A stretch of DNA of 64,000 nt from Sphingomonas sp. JC676 (GTDB lineage: Bacteria > Pseudomonadota > Alphaproteobacteria > Sphingomonadales > Sphingomonadaceae), in assembly GCF_014489075.1 (NCBI RefSeq), contig NZ_JACTGR010000001.1, positions 992,001 through 1,056,000 of the forward strand, given 5' to 3'. Made by a program: the position numbers and the translations under genes. The notes beneath the pieces were generated by a model, which searched no databases, was not told the DNA's origin, and saw only the letters and a program-made list of their open reading frames with translations. Numbering within the stretch: position 1 is the stretch's first letter; every line of letters begins with the position of its first letter. Below are positions 34,087 to 44,241 of this stretch, in pieces.

Positions 34087-34290
34087 TCAGCTGGGATGTG
34101 CTTCGGCGTCGCGCTGGTGGGTGGCTTCCTCGGCGGCCGACAACAGGCTGCGCGCGGTTTCCTCGGCAGCTTCGGGAGTCATCGCCACGGCGACCCCGTT
34201 GGGCCCGTCGAGGATCACCTGGCCTTCCTCGGCCGCAGCAACACCACCATGCTTTTCGGGCAGATGCGGAGAGGGTTCTTCTTCCATCAT
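34087..34290 (-). CDS. Small acidic hypothetical protein
   Basis: 67 residues from the ATG ending at 34290 (second ATG 3 bp later), with GGGAG upstream. Soluble and acidic, with a QVILDGPNGVAVAMTPEAAEETARSLL segment that reads as beta-hairpin then helix. It follows the EEP/patatin promoter region and may belong to the same transcript. No family recognised. Confidence 0.6.
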   Translation of the reverse strand: MMEEEPSPHLPEKHGGVAAAEEGQVILDGPNGVAVAMTPEAAEETARSLLSAAEEATHQRDAEAHPS

Positions 34291-34403
34291 CGCGCGCTCC
34301 CAGTCGGGCGGCGCCTTTAGCCGCAAAACGCTTGGGAAACTCAACTCGGGAAGAGGGGAAAATATCCCCAATAATAAAAGGAGATGCGCCGCAGATCGGG
34401 AGG

Positions 34404-34784
34404 TCAGCGCCCGCCGGCCTCCAACAGGCGGCGCGGGGCGGCGAGTTCCCAGCTCCGCGCGATGCGGTCTCCGGCATGCGCCCAGTCGGTGTCGGGCAGC
34501 CCGATCGCAAGGCCGACCCACCCGCGACCGAAATAGGCGACGCGCGAATAGAGTTCGGGCGCGGCCTCGATCAGCGCCAGATCCTCCTCGTCGGCGGTCT
34601 TGACCGCGACGATGGTGCGGCCGTCGCCATGATGGTCATGGCGGAACTGCGCGAACTGCTTGCCCGCGACGAAGAAGGTGGGCTGGCCGTGCGACAGCTT
34701 CTCGCTGGTCTCGGGCAAGTCGAGCGCGAGTTCGCGCACCTTTGCAAGGGCGCTATCGGGTTCGGTGCTCAGCGCGTCAGCCAT
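34404..34784 (-). CDS. MmcQ/YjbR family protein
   Basis: 126 residues with LDLPETSEKLSHGQPTFFVAGKQFAQF and GWVGLAIG plus DWAHAGDRIARSWELA at the C-terminus, the small double-barrel MmcQ/YjbR (CyaY-like fold) pattern. Called DNA-binding in databases, but no direct function is known. Its start overlaps the end of purN by 16 bp. Confidence 0.88.
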   Translation of the reverse strand: MADALSTEPDSALAKVRELALDLPETSEKLSHGQPTFFVAGKQFAQFRHDHHGDGRTIVAVKTADEEDLALIEAAPELYSRVAYFGRGWVGLAIGLPDTDWAHAGDRIARSWELAAPRRLLEAGGR

Positions 34785-35338
34785 TCCGCTATTACCTTCG
34801 GATAGAGGCGATGTTCCTCCGCCAGCACGCGTTCGGCGAGGGTTTCGGGCGTGTCGCCGGGAAGGATGGCGACCTCAGCCTGGCCCAACACTTCGCCGCC
34901 GTCCAGTTCCTCGTTGACGATATGGACAGAGGTGCCGGCATGGCTGTCGCCGGCCTCGATCGCGCGCGCATGGGTGTCGAGCCCCTTGTACCTGGGCAGC
35001 AGCGAAGGGTGGATATTGACGATCCGCCCGCGCCAGGCGTGCACGAAATCGTCGGAGAGGAGGCGCATATAGCCGGCAAGGGCGATGGCCTCGACGCCGG
35101 CTTCGCGGAGTGCGGCGTCGATTCGGGCCTCATAATCGGGCTTGGGCATGCCCTTGGGCGACTGGGCGAAGACCGGCACCTTCCGCTCGCGCGCCCAGGC
35201 CAGGCCCGGCGCTTCGGGCCTGTCGCTGGCGACGAGCGCGATCTCGTAGGGGCAATCCTCGGCGCGGGAGGCCTCGACCAGCGCGGCCATGTTGGTGCCG
35301 CGGCCCGAGATCAGGATTCCGAGCCGGCGCCTAGCCAT
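34769..35338 (-). CDS. purN: Phosphoribosylglycinamide formyltransferase
   Basis: 189 residues from the ATG ending at 35338, [11 protein letters not shown] at the N-terminus. The catalytic segment [12 protein letters not shown] and the signature [21 protein letters not shown] are complete. It transfers formyl from 10-formyl-THF to GAR. Its start overlaps the purM stop by 8 bp. Confidence 0.96.
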   Translation of the reverse strand: MARRRLGILISGRGTNMAALVEASRAEDCPYEIALVASDRPEAPGLAWARERKVPVFAQSPKGMPKPDYEARIDAALREAGVEAIALAGYMRLLSDDFVHAWRGRIVNIHPSLLPRYKGLDTHARAIEAGDSHAGTSVHIVNEELDGGEVLGQAEVAILPGDTPETLAERVLAEEHRLYPKVIAEWLTR

Positions 35339-36437
35339 TGTGCGTGGCGGACCAGTCGCTGCGCGCGCTCCAGGTCTCGGCGGGGCCGAATACGGTGCAG
35401 CCGCGCTCGCCGCTTTCGATCGTGCCGATGCGGTGAACGGTTTCGCCGGCGGCGCTGAGCTCGGCCGCGACCGCGTCCGCATTCGCGGCGGCGACCACCG
35501 CCACCATGCCGACGCCGCAGTTGAAGGTGCGCGCCATTTCCTCGGGCTCGATATTCCCCTGGGCCTGGAGGAATGCCATCAGGCGGGGGAGCGGCCAGGC
35601 GGCGGCCTCGATGCGGGCGTGGCAGTCCTTGGGCAGCACGCGCGGGACATTCTCGAGCAGACCACCGCCGGTGATGTGCGCCAGGCCGTGGATCGCGCCC
35701 TTGCGAACCTGCGGGAGCAGGCTCTTCACATAGATGCGGGTGGGCGCCATCAGCGCGTCGATCAGCAGCACGTCCTGGTCGAACACCGCCGGACGTTCGA
35801 GCTTCCATCCCTTGTCGGCGGCAAGCCGGCGGACCAGCGAGAAACCGTTGGAATGGACGCCGGTGGAGGCGAGGCCGAGGACTACGTCGCCGGGACGGAT
35901 CGCACTGCCGTCGAGCAGCTGCGAGCGCTCGACCGCGCCGACGCAGAAGCCGGCGAGATCATAGTCGCCCGCGGCATACATGCCCGGCATCTCGGCGGTC
36001 TCGCCGCCGATCAGCGCGCAGCCGGCCTGGCGGCAGCCCTCGGCGATTCCGGCGATGACGCGCTCGGCGACCGCATTGTCGAGCTTTCCGCTCGCATAAT
36101 AATCGAGGAAGAAAAGCGGCTCGGCGCCCTGCACGACCAGGTCGTTCGCGCACATCGCTACAAGATCGACGCCGACGCCGTCATGCGCGTTGGCATCGAT
36201 CGCAAGCTTGAGCTTGGTGCCGACGCCGTCGTTCGCGGCGACGAGCAGCGGATCGGTGAAGCCGGCCGCCTTCAGGTCGAAGATGCCGCCGAAGCCGCCC
36301 AGATCGGCATCCGCGCCGGGACGGCGGGTGGAGCGCGCCAAGGGGCCGATCGCGCGCACCAGCGCGTTCCCCGCGGCAATCGAAACGCCCGCCTGGGCAT
36401 AGGTGTAGGGGCCTTCGCCCGGTTCATTCTCGCTCAT
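35331..36437 (-). CDS. purM: Phosphoribosylformylglycinamidine cyclo-ligase
   Basis: 368 residues from the ATG ending at 36437. ATP-binding segments include [39 protein letters not shown], and [11 protein letters not shown]. The C-terminal GPITGGG-like loop reads [17 protein letters not shown]. It closes the imidazole ring of AIR. Together with purN it forms two consecutive-pathway genes on one transcript. Confidence 0.97.
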   Translation of the reverse strand: MSENEPGEGPYTYAQAGVSIAAGNALVRAIGPLARSTRRPGADADLGGFGGIFDLKAAGFTDPLLVAANDGVGTKLKLAIDANAHDGVGVDLVAMCANDLVVQGAEPLFFLDYYASGKLDNAVAERVIAGIAEGCRQAGCALIGGETAEMPGMYAAGDYDLAGFCVGAVERSQLLDGSAIRPGDVVLGLASTGVHSNGFSLVRRLAADKGWKLERPAVFDQDVLLIDALMAPTRIYVKSLLPQVRKGAIHGLAHITGGGLLENVPRVLPKDCHARIEAAAWPLPRLMAFLQAQGNIEPEEMARTFNCGVGMVAVVAAANADAVAAELSAAGETVHRIGTIESGERGCTVFGPAETWSARSDWSATHNG

Positions 36438-36501
36438 GGGCGCAGGCCCTAACCACAACGCGCTTGGATTTCCACGCCCGGTTCGTCAAAAGGGCCCCCG
36501 C

Positions 36502-37794
36502 ATGCAGTTCCGCCGCCCATTCCTCGCCATTGCTATCACATCGCTGCTCGCCCTTGGCGGAGTCGCCGGGGTGATGGCGCAAGCGCCGGGCAACGGCGCC
36601 AGCGCAGTACCCATCGACGCGTCGGGCAGCTTCGAGGTTTCGGGCGTAACCGTCGACGTCAGCGGCAAGGATGCCGACACCGCGCGGCTGGGCGGCTGGC
36701 GCATCGCACAGCGCAAGGGCTGGGCGATTCTCGCCCGGCGGCTCACCGGCAAGGAATCGAGCCTGTCCGATTCGACGCTCGATTCGCTCGTCACCGGCAT
36801 CGTCGTCGAGCGCGAGCAGATCGGGCCGAAACGTTATATCGCCAAACTGGGCGTGCTGTTTGATCGCAATCGCGCGGGACAGATGCTCGGCGTCTCGGTC
36901 GCGCTCACCCGCTCGCCGCCAATGCTTCTGGTACCGCTGCAATTTTCGGGAGGCGCTGGCCAGGTATTCGAGCGGGAGACCGCCTGGTCGCGGGCGTGGA
37001 ACCGCTTCCGCGCCGGCGGCAGCACGATCGACTATGTGCGGCTGCGCGGGACCGGCCCCGATTCGCTGCTGATCAATGCCGGGCAGACGCTGCGACGCGG
37101 GCGCAACTGGTGGCGCACCGTGCTCGACCAATATGGCGCGTCGGACGTGCTCGTCGCCGAGGTGCAGCTGCGCCGCGACTATCCGGGCGGGCCGATCGTC
37201 GGCATCTTCTCGGCGATGCACGGGCCCGATCGGCGGCCGGTGACCAGCTTCGCGCTGCGCGTCGACAATGGCGACGCGATCGACACTCTGCTCGACGCGG
37301 GTATCCAGCGGATGGACACGGCCTATCAGCAGGCGCTGTCGAGCGGCGCGCTGCGCACCGATTCGCTGCTCGCCACGCGGCCGCCTTCGCCCGAGGCTGC
37401 GGAAGAGGCCACCGCCGAGGAAGCCATGCCCACGCCGACACCCACGGCAGAGGCCGCGGCGACGACGAACCTGACCGTGCAGATCGATACGCCGACCGCG
37501 GCATCGCTCACCGCGTCTGAATCGGCGGTACGCGGCATGCCGGGCATGCGCTCGGCCAACACGACCAGCCTGGCGCTGGGCGGAATCTCGGTGATGCGCG
37601 TTTCCTATGACGGATCGCAGGCCAGCCTGCGCGCGGCGCTGGAGGCGCGCGGGTGGAGTGTGCAGGAGGGACCCGGCGTCCTTCGTATCCGGAGAGGCGG
37701 GCCGGCACCTGCCGCGACGCCATCGCCCCAGGCGACGGCAACGCCAAGAAGCGGCCCGACCCCCCGGGCAACGGCGACGCCCCGAGGCCAATGA
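36502..37794 (+). CDS. DUF2066 secreted protein
   Basis: 430 residues from ATG 36502, diverging from purM. A signal peptide (1-26) is followed by the DUF2066 region: VDVSGKDADTARLGGWRIAQRKGWAILARRLTG, then an acyl-binding-like IGPKRYIAKLGVLFDR. The C-terminal third is low complexity: Thr/Pro/Ala/Glu. Conserved in alphaproteobacteria ahead of hdaA and ppk; function unknown. ATGA overlap with hdaA. Confidence 0.85.
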   Translation: MQFRRPFLAIAITSLLALGGVAGVMAQAPGNGASAVPIDASGSFEVSGVTVDVSGKDADTARLGGWRIAQRKGWAILARRLTGKESSLSDSTLDSLVTGIVVEREQIGPKRYIAKLGVLFDRNRAGQMLGVSVALTRSPPMLLVPLQFSGGAGQVFERETAWSRAWNRFRAGGSTIDYVRLRGTGPDSLLINAGQTLRRGRNWWRTVLDQYGASDVLVAEVQLRRDYPGGPIVGIFSAMHGPDRRPVTSFALRVDNGDAIDTLLDAGIQRMDTAYQQALSSGALRTDSLLATRPPSPEAAEEATAEEAMPTPTPTAEAAATTNLTVQIDTPTAASLTASESAVRGMPGMRSANTTSLALGGISVMRVSYDGSQASLRAALEARGWSVQEGPGVLRIRRGGPAPAATPSPQATATPRSGPTPRATATPRGQ

Positions 37795-38408
37795 CCCAGC
37801 AGCTACGCCTGCCACTCGGCCTGCCCGAGGCGAGCGAGACGGAGTTCCTGGTCGGTGAATCGAACCTGCGCGCGGTCCAACAGCTCGAACGCTGGGCGAC
37901 CTGGCCGGTGATGGCGGCCCTGCTCGTCGGTCCGCGCAAATCGGGGCGGAGCCTGCTCGCGCGGATCTTCGCGGCCAAGACCGGCGCGACGATCATCGAC
38001 GATGCTGAACGGATGCGTGAGGCGGATATCTTTCACGCCTGGAACCAGGCGCAGGCCGATCACCGCCCACTGCTGATCGTCGCCGATGCGGCGCCTCCGG
38101 CCTGGGTGGTGCGGCTTCCCGATCTGCGCTCGCGGCTGGCGGCATCGCCGCTGCTCGAGATCGGGCCGCCCGACGATTCGCTCATCCCGCAATTGCTGGA
38201 GCGTGCATTCGCGCGGCATCTGCTGCATGCGAAGCCCGATGTGATCGCGTGGATCGCCAAGCGAGTCGAACGCAGCCATATCGCAGTGCTGCGGGTGGCG
38301 GACGCCCTCGAAACCGAAGGCACCCAACGCTTGTCGATCCCGACGGTGCGCGCCACATTGGAGGCTGCAAGCCTTTTGACGCAATCGGACGCTAGCGAGA
38401 TCGAATGA
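37791..38408 (+). CDS. hdaA: DnaA regulatory inactivator HdaA
   Basis: 205 residues. The N-terminal QLRLPL (residues 4-9) is a beta-clamp-binding motif, as in Hda. The truncated AAA+ domain follows, with LLVGPRKSGRSLLARIFA as a Walker-A variant and IIDDAERM as Walker B. It would promote ATP hydrolysis by DnaA at the clamp and prevent re-initiation. Coupled to DUF2066 upstream and ppk downstream, both by 4-bp overlaps. Confidence 0.88.
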   Translation: MTQQLRLPLGLPEASETEFLVGESNLRAVQQLERWATWPVMAALLVGPRKSGRSLLARIFAAKTGATIIDDAERMREADIFHAWNQAQADHRPLLIVADAAPPAWVVRLPDLRSRLAASPLLEIGPPDDSLIPQLLERAFARHLLHAKPDVIAWIAKRVERSHIAVLRVADALETEGTQRLSIPTVRATLEAASLLTQSDASEIE

Positions 38409-40588
38409 CCAAGGCTGCCACCGCACCACGACAATTGCAGGATACGCCGCGCACCGCGCCGGCGGATGCCCGCCAGCGCTTCTTCAACCGCGAGCTTTCG
38501 TGGCTCGCCTTCAACCGCCGCGTGATGGAGGAGGCGCTCAATCCCGCGCACCCCTTGCTCGAGCGGCTACGCTTCCTGTCGATCTCGGGGAGCAATTTCG
38601 ACGAGTTCTTCATGGTCCGCGTCGCGGGCCTGATGGGACAGCAGCTCCAGAATATCGAAGCGCATTCGGCCGACGGGCTGACCCCGGCGCAACAGCTTGC
38701 CGCGATCTCGGCCGAGGCGGAGATATTGGCGGACAGCCAGCAGGGCGTCTGGATCGACATCCGCGCGGAACTGGCCGAAACCAGCATCACCGTGCTCGAG
38801 CCCGACGCGATCGAGGGCGAGACCGAGGAGTGGCTCGCCAACCATTTCCGCGAGCAGATCTTCCCGATCCTGACTCCGCAGGCGCTCGACCCCGCGCATC
38901 CCTTCCCGTTCATCCCCAACCAGGGTTCGAGCGTGATTTTCAACCTGGTCCGTCGTTCGGACCGCGAGCCGATCCGCGAGCTGGTGCTGCTGCCGACGAC
39001 GATGAAGCGTTTCGTCCGGCTGCCGGGCGAGCCCGCGCGCTATGTGACCGTCGAGACGATGCTCAAGCATTTCTCGCCAGTGCTGTTCCCTGGTTATGAC
39101 GTACTCGGATCGGCCGCGTTCCGGGTGCTGCGCGACAGCGACATCGAGATCGAGGAAGAGGCAGAGGATCTGGTCCTGACCTTCCGCTCCGCGATCAAGC
39201 GGCGCCGGCGGGGCAGGGTGATCCGTCTCGAGATGGAAGACGGCATCGACCCCGAACTGGAGGCGGTACTCAAGGAAGAGCTGGGCGGCAGCGAGGCACT
39301 GCTGACCGAGACCGGCGGCTTCCTTGGCGTGGGCGATCTGGCGACCCTGGTCGAGGAGGATCGGCCCGACCTGAAGTTCCCGCCTTATTCGGCGCGTTTC
39401 CCGGAGCGGATCCGCGAATATGGCGGCGATTGCTTCGCGGCGATCAAGGCCAAGGACATCGTCGTCCACCACCCGTACGAGAGCTTCGATGTCGTGCTCT
39501 CGTTCCTGGGCCAGGCCGCAGCCGACCCGGACGTGGTCGCAATCAAGCAGACGCTTTATCGCGCAGGCAAGCAGCCGGCGGTGATCAACGCGCTGATCGC
39601 GGCGGCCGAGGCCGGCAAGTCGGTGACGGCGGTGGTCGAGCTCAAGGCGCGGTTCGACGAGGAGCAGAACCTCTATTGGGCGACTGCGCTGGAGCGCGCC
39701 GGCGTGCAGGTCGTCTATGGCTTCATCGACTGGAAGACCCATGCCAAGGTCTCGATGGTGGTGCGGCGCGAAGGCAATGGCTTCCGCACCTACTGCCATT
39801 TCGGCACGGGCAATTATCACCCGATCACCGCGCGCATCTATACCGATCTGAGCTTCTTCACCGCCGATCCGCGGATCGGCCGTGATGCCGCGCAGATCTT
39901 CAACTACGTCACCGGCTATGTCGAGCCGCATGGGCTGGAGCTGCTCGGCATCTCCCCGCGCGACCTGCGCAACCGCCTGGTCGAGCTGATCGACGAGGAG
40001 ATCGCGCATGCCCAGGCGGGCCGCCCGGGCGCGATCTGGGCCAAGATGAACTCGGTCGTCGATCCGGCGATCATCGAGAAGCTCTACGAGGCGAGCAATG
40101 CGGGAGTGGAGGTCGACATGATCATCCGCGGCATCTGCTGCCTACGCCCCGGCGTGCCCGGCATGTCCGAGAATATCCGCGTCAAGTCGATCGTCGGGCG
40201 CTTCCTCGAGCACAGCCGCATCTGGGCATTCGGCAACGGCAAGGGGCTGCCGAGCGACGGCGCCAAGCTCTACATTTCCTCGGCCGACTGGATGCCGCGC
40301 AATTTCGACCGCCGCGTCGAGTTCATGCTGCCGATCCTCAACAAGACGGTGCACGACCAGATCCTCGACCAGGTGATGGTCGCCAATCTGCTAGACAACG
40401 AGCAGAGCTGGGCGCTCCAGTCCGACGGCCGCTACCTCCGCATCGAGCCGACCGACGGGGCGTTCAACCTGCACCGCTATTTCATGACCAACCCTTCGCT
40501 TTCGGGCCGCGGCGCCGCGCTCGAATCGCGCAAGCCGGTGCCGAAACTATCGCTTCGCCGGCGACGTTCTCCCAAGAAGGAGAATTGA
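38405..40588 (+). CDS. ppk: Polyphosphate kinase 1
   Basis: 727 residues. N-terminal RFFNRELSWLAFNRRVMEEA and ISGSNFDEFFMVRVAG are PPK1 signatures. The autophosphorylated histidine is His465 in YCHFGTGNYH. The C-terminal NIRVKSIVGRFLEHSRIW and SADWMPRNFDRRVEFM domain is complete. It makes polyphosphate from ATP. It is directly followed by ppx and shares the phosphate theme with pit and PPK2. Confidence 0.97.
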   Translation: MTKAATAPRQLQDTPRTAPADARQRFFNRELSWLAFNRRVMEEALNPAHPLLERLRFLSISGSNFDEFFMVRVAGLMGQQLQNIEAHSADGLTPAQQLAAISAEAEILADSQQGVWIDIRAELAETSITVLEPDAIEGETEEWLANHFREQIFPILTPQALDPAHPFPFIPNQGSSVIFNLVRRSDREPIRELVLLPTTMKRFVRLPGEPARYVTVETMLKHFSPVLFPGYDVLGSAAFRVLRDSDIEIEEEAEDLVLTFRSAIKRRRRGRVIRLEMEDGIDPELEAVLKEELGGSEALLTETGGFLGVGDLATLVEEDRPDLKFPPYSARFPERIREYGGDCFAAIKAKDIVVHHPYESFDVVLSFLGQAAADPDVVAIKQTLYRAGKQPAVINALIAAAEAGKSVTAVVELKARFDEEQNLYWATALERAGVQVVYGFIDWKTHAKVSMVVRREGNGFRTYCHFGTGNYHPITARIYTDLSFFTADPRIGRDAAQIFNYVTGYVEPHGLELLGISPRDLRNRLVELIDEEIAHAQAGRPGAIWAKMNSVVDPAIIEKLYEASNAGVEVDMIIRGICCLRPGVPGMSENIRVKSIVGRFLEHSRIWAFGNGKGLPSDGAKLYISSADWMPRNFDRRVEFMLPILNKTVHDQILDQVMVANLLDNEQSWALQSDGRYLRIEPTDGAFNLHRYFMTNPSLSGRGAALESRKPVPKLSLRRRRSPKKEN

Positions 40589-40592
40589 CGCG

Positions 40593-42095
40593 GTGGCTAC
40601 GACCCTTTTCCTCCGCAAGCCACGGCAGGACAGTGCGCCGGTCACGCCGCGCATCGCGATCATCGATATCGGCTCCAACTCGGTGCGTCTGGTCGTCTAT
40701 GAAGGCGCGGCGCGGCTGCCGGCGATCCTGTTCAACGAAAAGGTAATGGCCGGGCTCGGCCGCGGGCTGAGCGAGACCGGCACGATCGAGGCGGCGAGCC
40801 TCGCGATGGCGCGGGCGGCGCTCGCCCGGTTCGCGCTGCTGGCCCGCGAGATGCAGGTGACCGAGCTGCGGACGGTGGCGACCGCTGCGGTGCGCGATGC
40901 CTCCAACGGCTCTGAGTTGATCGATGCCGCCGAGGCGCTGGGCCTCGACGTGGAACTGCTCTCGGGCGAGGAAGAGGCGACCGCTTCGGGCATGGGCGTG
41001 CTTTCGGGCATCCCCGATGCCGACGGGATCGTCGGCGATCTGGGCGGCGGCTCGCTCGAGCTGGTGCGCGTGGTGGCGGGCACCGTTACCGGCCGCGTGT
41101 CGTTCCCGCTCGGCGTACTGCGGCTCGAAGCAATCCGCGCCCAGGGCAAGGGCGCGCTCGATCGGCAGGTGGGCAAGCTGATCGACGAGGCGGGCTGGAG
41201 AGGGCGGGGCAAGGATCTGCCCTTCTATCTGGTCGGCGGGTCGTGGCGCTCGCTCGCCAAGCTCGACATGCACCTGTCGGGCTATCCGCTGCCGATCATC
41301 CATCAATACCCGCTCTCGGTGGAGCGTGTCGCCGAGCTGGGGCGGATGCTGGGCCTGGTCTCCAAGTCCGAACTCAAGTCGATCCCCGATCTCTCCAGCG
41401 CGCGCGTGCCGACCTTGGGCAACGCGACTGCATTGCTGGGGAGCGTGCTCAAGCATCTCGGCAGCAACGGCACGGTGGTTTCGGCGTACGGCTTGCGCGA
41501 GGGGCTGTTGTTCCAGCGCCTGTCGATCCAGCAGCGGCAGGAGGATCCGCTGATCGTTGCGGCGCGCGACGAAGGCCAGCGGCTGGGCCGCTTCGCCGAG
41601 CATGGCGACCTGCTCGACGCATGGGTTACGCCATTGTTCGACGACGATACGGAAGAGCTTGCCCGGCTGCGCCATGCGGCATGCCTGCTCGCCGATGTCG
41701 GCTGGCGCGCGAACCCGGAATTCCGGGCCGAGCGCGGCATGGAGATTGGCCTGCACGGCAATTGGGTGGGCGTGGATTCGACCGGCCGCGCGATCATCGC
41801 CCAGGCGCTGTTCACGTCGCTGGGCGGGACGATGGAGACGCCCGAACCGCTCAGCCGGCTTGCCGGACCCGAGGCGCTGCACCGCGCCAAATTGTGGGGA
41901 CTCGCGATGCGGCTCGGCCAGCGGTTGAGCGGCGGCGTCGCGGCACCGCTCAAACGCTCGCATGTCCGGCTCGACGAGGATGAGCTGGCCCTGTGTCTCG
42001 AGCCGATCGACGAGGCGCTGTATGGCGAAGCGGTGGAGAAGCGCCACAAGGCGCTCGCCGCCGCGTTCAGCAGGACGCCGGTGCTCGAGGCTTAG
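40593..42095 (+). CDS. ppx: Exopolyphosphatase, Ppx/GppA family
   Basis: 500 residues from GTG 40593, 4 bp after the ppk stop. The ASKHA fold shows IIDIGSNSVRLVVYEG, LSGEEEA, and VGDLGGGSLELV. The C-terminal HD-like extension (about 320-500) contains HAACLLADVGWRANPEFRAER. It releases phosphate from polyphosphate or, in GppA, cleaves pppGpp. Pairing with ppk favours PPX. Confidence 0.92.
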   Translation: MATTLFLRKPRQDSAPVTPRIAIIDIGSNSVRLVVYEGAARLPAILFNEKVMAGLGRGLSETGTIEAASLAMARAALARFALLAREMQVTELRTVATAAVRDASNGSELIDAAEALGLDVELLSGEEEATASGMGVLSGIPDADGIVGDLGGGSLELVRVVAGTVTGRVSFPLGVLRLEAIRAQGKGALDRQVGKLIDEAGWRGRGKDLPFYLVGGSWRSLAKLDMHLSGYPLPIIHQYPLSVERVAELGRMLGLVSKSELKSIPDLSSARVPTLGNATALLGSVLKHLGSNGTVVSAYGLREGLLFQRLSIQQRQEDPLIVAARDEGQRLGRFAEHGDLLDAWVTPLFDDDTEELARLRHAACLLADVGWRANPEFRAERGMEIGLHGNWVGVDSTGRAIIAQALFTSLGGTMETPEPLSRLAGPEALHRAKLWGLAMRLGQRLSGGVAAPLKRSHVRLDEDELALCLEPIDEALYGEAVEKRHKALAAAFSRTPVLEA

Positions 42096-42379
42096 CCGCA
42101 GCGCGCGCCGGTGATCCGGCCGCGTTTGTCGACATTGATGTTCAGCCGATCCGCGCGGAAATCCATCGTCATGACCGAGCCCGGCTCGAGCCAGCGGACG
42201 GTCCGCGCGCCGGAAACGCGCTTGGCGCGCATCTCGACCCGGGGCCCGCGCTGCTGGCCGACGAAACGGCCCAGGCCGTTGGCGTCGCACTGGACCCCCG
42301 GCGCGGGCATCTCGGGACGGCCGTCATGCGTGCAGCCGCCCGCTGCGAGCGCGATCAGCGGAATGGCGAAGCGGATCAT
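42092..42379 (-). CDS. I78 family peptidase inhibitor, likely lipoprotein
   Basis: 95 residues. The signal ends in LAAGGC, a weak lipobox. The conserved inhibitor core reads RTVRWLEPGSVMTMDFRADRLNI followed by VDKRGRITGARCG, the I78 pattern with a disulfide-forming Cys near the C-terminus and another in VQCDANGL. I78 proteins inhibit serine proteases in the periplasm. It overlaps rnd by 4 bp and, convergently, ppx by 4 bp. Confidence 0.85.
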   Translation of the reverse strand: MIRFAIPLIALAAGGCTHDGRPEMPAPGVQCDANGLGRFVGQQRGPRVEMRAKRVSGARTVRWLEPGSVMTMDFRADRLNINVDKRGRITGARCG

Positions 42380-43548
42380 GGCTGTTCCTCCGTTCGGGTC
42401 ATCTTGAGCTTGCCGTTGCGGACGGTAAAGCCCAGTTCACCCTCGACCAGAGCCACTGCGTCGCGTCCGAACTGCTCGTAACGCCAGCCCTCGAGGATCG
42501 GCAATTTGTCGCGCTGGCCGGCGGCGAGCAACTCGAGATCCTCCGAGCGCGCGAGCAGGCGTGCCGCGACATTGATTTCCTTGGCGCGGATCTTGAGCAG
42601 CAGCTTGAGCAGATCCGCGACAAGCGCCCCGTCCTTGCCGAGCGAGGGCTTGCGATCGTCGCGCGGGGGCAGCTCGGCGCCCGACATCGGAGTCGCGGCT
42701 TCCAGCGCCGCCATCAGCCGCCCGCCGATATCGTTGCCGGCCCAGGCGGCGGATAGCCCGCGCACCCGGCCGAGATCGGCCTGTTTCTTGGGCGGCGTGC
42801 CGGCAAGATCGGCGAGCGTCTCGTCCTTGATGATGCGGCCGCGGGGCAGATCCTTGCCCTGCGCCTCGATCTCACGCCAGCGGGCGAGCGCCTTGAGGCG
42901 GCCGAGCACTTCGGGCTTGCGGCTGGAGACGCGGACGCGCTGCCAGGCCTGATCGGGATCGTTGCGGTAATTCTCCGGATCGGCGAGCCGCTCCATCTCC
43001 TGGTCGAGCCAGGCGCCACGCCCGGTCTTGCGGAGCTTGTCGAGCATCCGCGGGAAGATTTCGGAGAGATAGGTCACGTCGCAAATCGCATAGTCGATCT
43101 GGCGCTTGTCGAGCGGGCGGCGCGCCCAGTCGGTGAAGCGCGCGCCCTTGTCGACGGTGATGCCGAGATAGGTGTCGACCAGGTTCGAATAGCCGATCTG
43201 CTCGCCTTGCCCCAGCGCCATCGCGGCGACCTGGGTGTCGAACAGCGGATGCGGGGTCTTGCCGGTGAGATTGTAGACGATCTCGATATCCTGCCCGCCG
43301 GCATGGAATACCTTAAGCACGTCCTCGTTGTTCACCATCAGGTCGAGCAAGGGCTGCATGTCGATGCCGCCCATTGGATCGATCGCGGCGGCCTCTTCAT
43401 CGTCGGCGATCTGGATCAGGCAGAGCTCGGGCCAATAGCTGTTTTCACGCATGAACTCGGTGTCCACGCAGATATAGGGCTTGGTGGCGAAGCGGGAGCA
43501 GAGATTGGCGAGGGCGGCAGAGTCCTCGATCAGGCCATGTATGTGCAT
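42376..43548 (-). CDS. rnd: Ribonuclease D
   Basis: 390 residues. DEDD exonuclease motifs are seen as CVDTEFMRE (D-x-E), VFHAGGQDIEIVYN, and DYAICDVTYL (Y-x3-D). The C-terminal HRDC domains (from about 210) are present, with ARWREIEAQGKDLPRGRIIKDETLADLA. It trims 3' ends of tRNA and other structured RNA. Confidence 0.95.
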   Translation of the reverse strand: MHIHGLIEDSAALANLCSRFATKPYICVDTEFMRENSYWPELCLIQIADDEEAAAIDPMGGIDMQPLLDLMVNNEDVLKVFHAGGQDIEIVYNLTGKTPHPLFDTQVAAMALGQGEQIGYSNLVDTYLGITVDKGARFTDWARRPLDKRQIDYAICDVTYLSEIFPRMLDKLRKTGRGAWLDQEMERLADPENYRNDPDQAWQRVRVSSRKPEVLGRLKALARWREIEAQGKDLPRGRIIKDETLADLAGTPPKKQADLGRVRGLSAAWAGNDIGGRLMAALEAATPMSGAELPPRDDRKPSLGKDGALVADLLKLLLKIRAKEINVAARLLARSEDLELLAAGQRDKLPILEGWRYEQFGRDAVALVEGELGFTVRNGKLKMTRTEEQP

Positions 43549-43596
43549 CTAGGGCCCATAGACCGGTCTTCGGGCGGGAACAATTGCCGCCGCGCG

Positions 43597-44241
43597 CTAA
43601 CGTGGATTGACGACTAGAAGCGGCGGGCGCGCCGCCGGAGGTCGTTCGGGCGGGTTGGCTCCCCAGGCGAACACACCGAAGCCGAGAATGGCCAGGACGC
43701 TGGTCCACCGCAGACGCGATACCAGCGCGTCGAACCGGCGGCGTACATGGACGAACTGCGCCATGCCCATGATTTGGGGCAGCCGCGTTTTCGCGTCGGC
43801 GAGCAACGCCTTGCTAGCGGCATCCTCATGCGTTTCCACCGCGGCGTCGATCCGAGCGGTCATCTCCGCCAGCGACGTGGTCTTTCCGACCAGCCGCCCT
43901 CGGAACAGATCCTCGATCCGGGTGCGCGTGGCAACGAGGTCCCCTTCCTTGTCGCCGGCTTCGGCGAGTTGGCGAAGGCTGAGCCGATCTACGCGAAGGA
44001 CCGCGATCGCATATTCCATGATCAGACCCAGCGCGGCGAATCCGACCAGCGCTCCGGTCAGCGTGATCAAAAGGCGTGGAACATCTTCCGGGGAATCGAG
44101 CGACCCCAGCCGGGTCAGCGAGCTGCCGGCGAACACGCCGGCGGAGGTGGCGACAACTCCGCCCACAAGCCATTTAGCGGTCTCACGCAGGTTCGCCGAC
44201 GCCGCTTCGGCCCCGTTCGATCCAGTGGGGCCGTCGCTCAT
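43597..44241 (-). CDS. Three-helix membrane protein of an unrecognised pair
   Basis: 214 residues. The first helix (about 23-43) reads TAKWLVGGVVATSAGVFAG, the second spans 57-80, and the third 178-196. Between helices two and three lies an approximately 95-residue cytoplasmic helical region with many Asp/Glu/Arg. This N-terminus resembles membrane effectors I have seen annotated only as hypothetical. The start overlaps the stop of the upstream soluble gene by 4 bp. Function unknown. Confidence 0.65.
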   Translation of the reverse strand: MSDGPTGSNGAEAASANLRETAKWLVGGVVATSAGVFAGSSLTRLGSLDSPEDVPRLLITLTGALVGFAALGLIMEYAIAVLRVDRLSLRQLAEAGDKEGDLVATRTRIEDLFRGRLVGKTTSLAEMTARIDAAVETHEDAASKALLADAKTRLPQIMGMAQFVHVRRRFDALVSRLRWTSVLAILGFGVFAWGANPPERPPAARPPLLVVNPR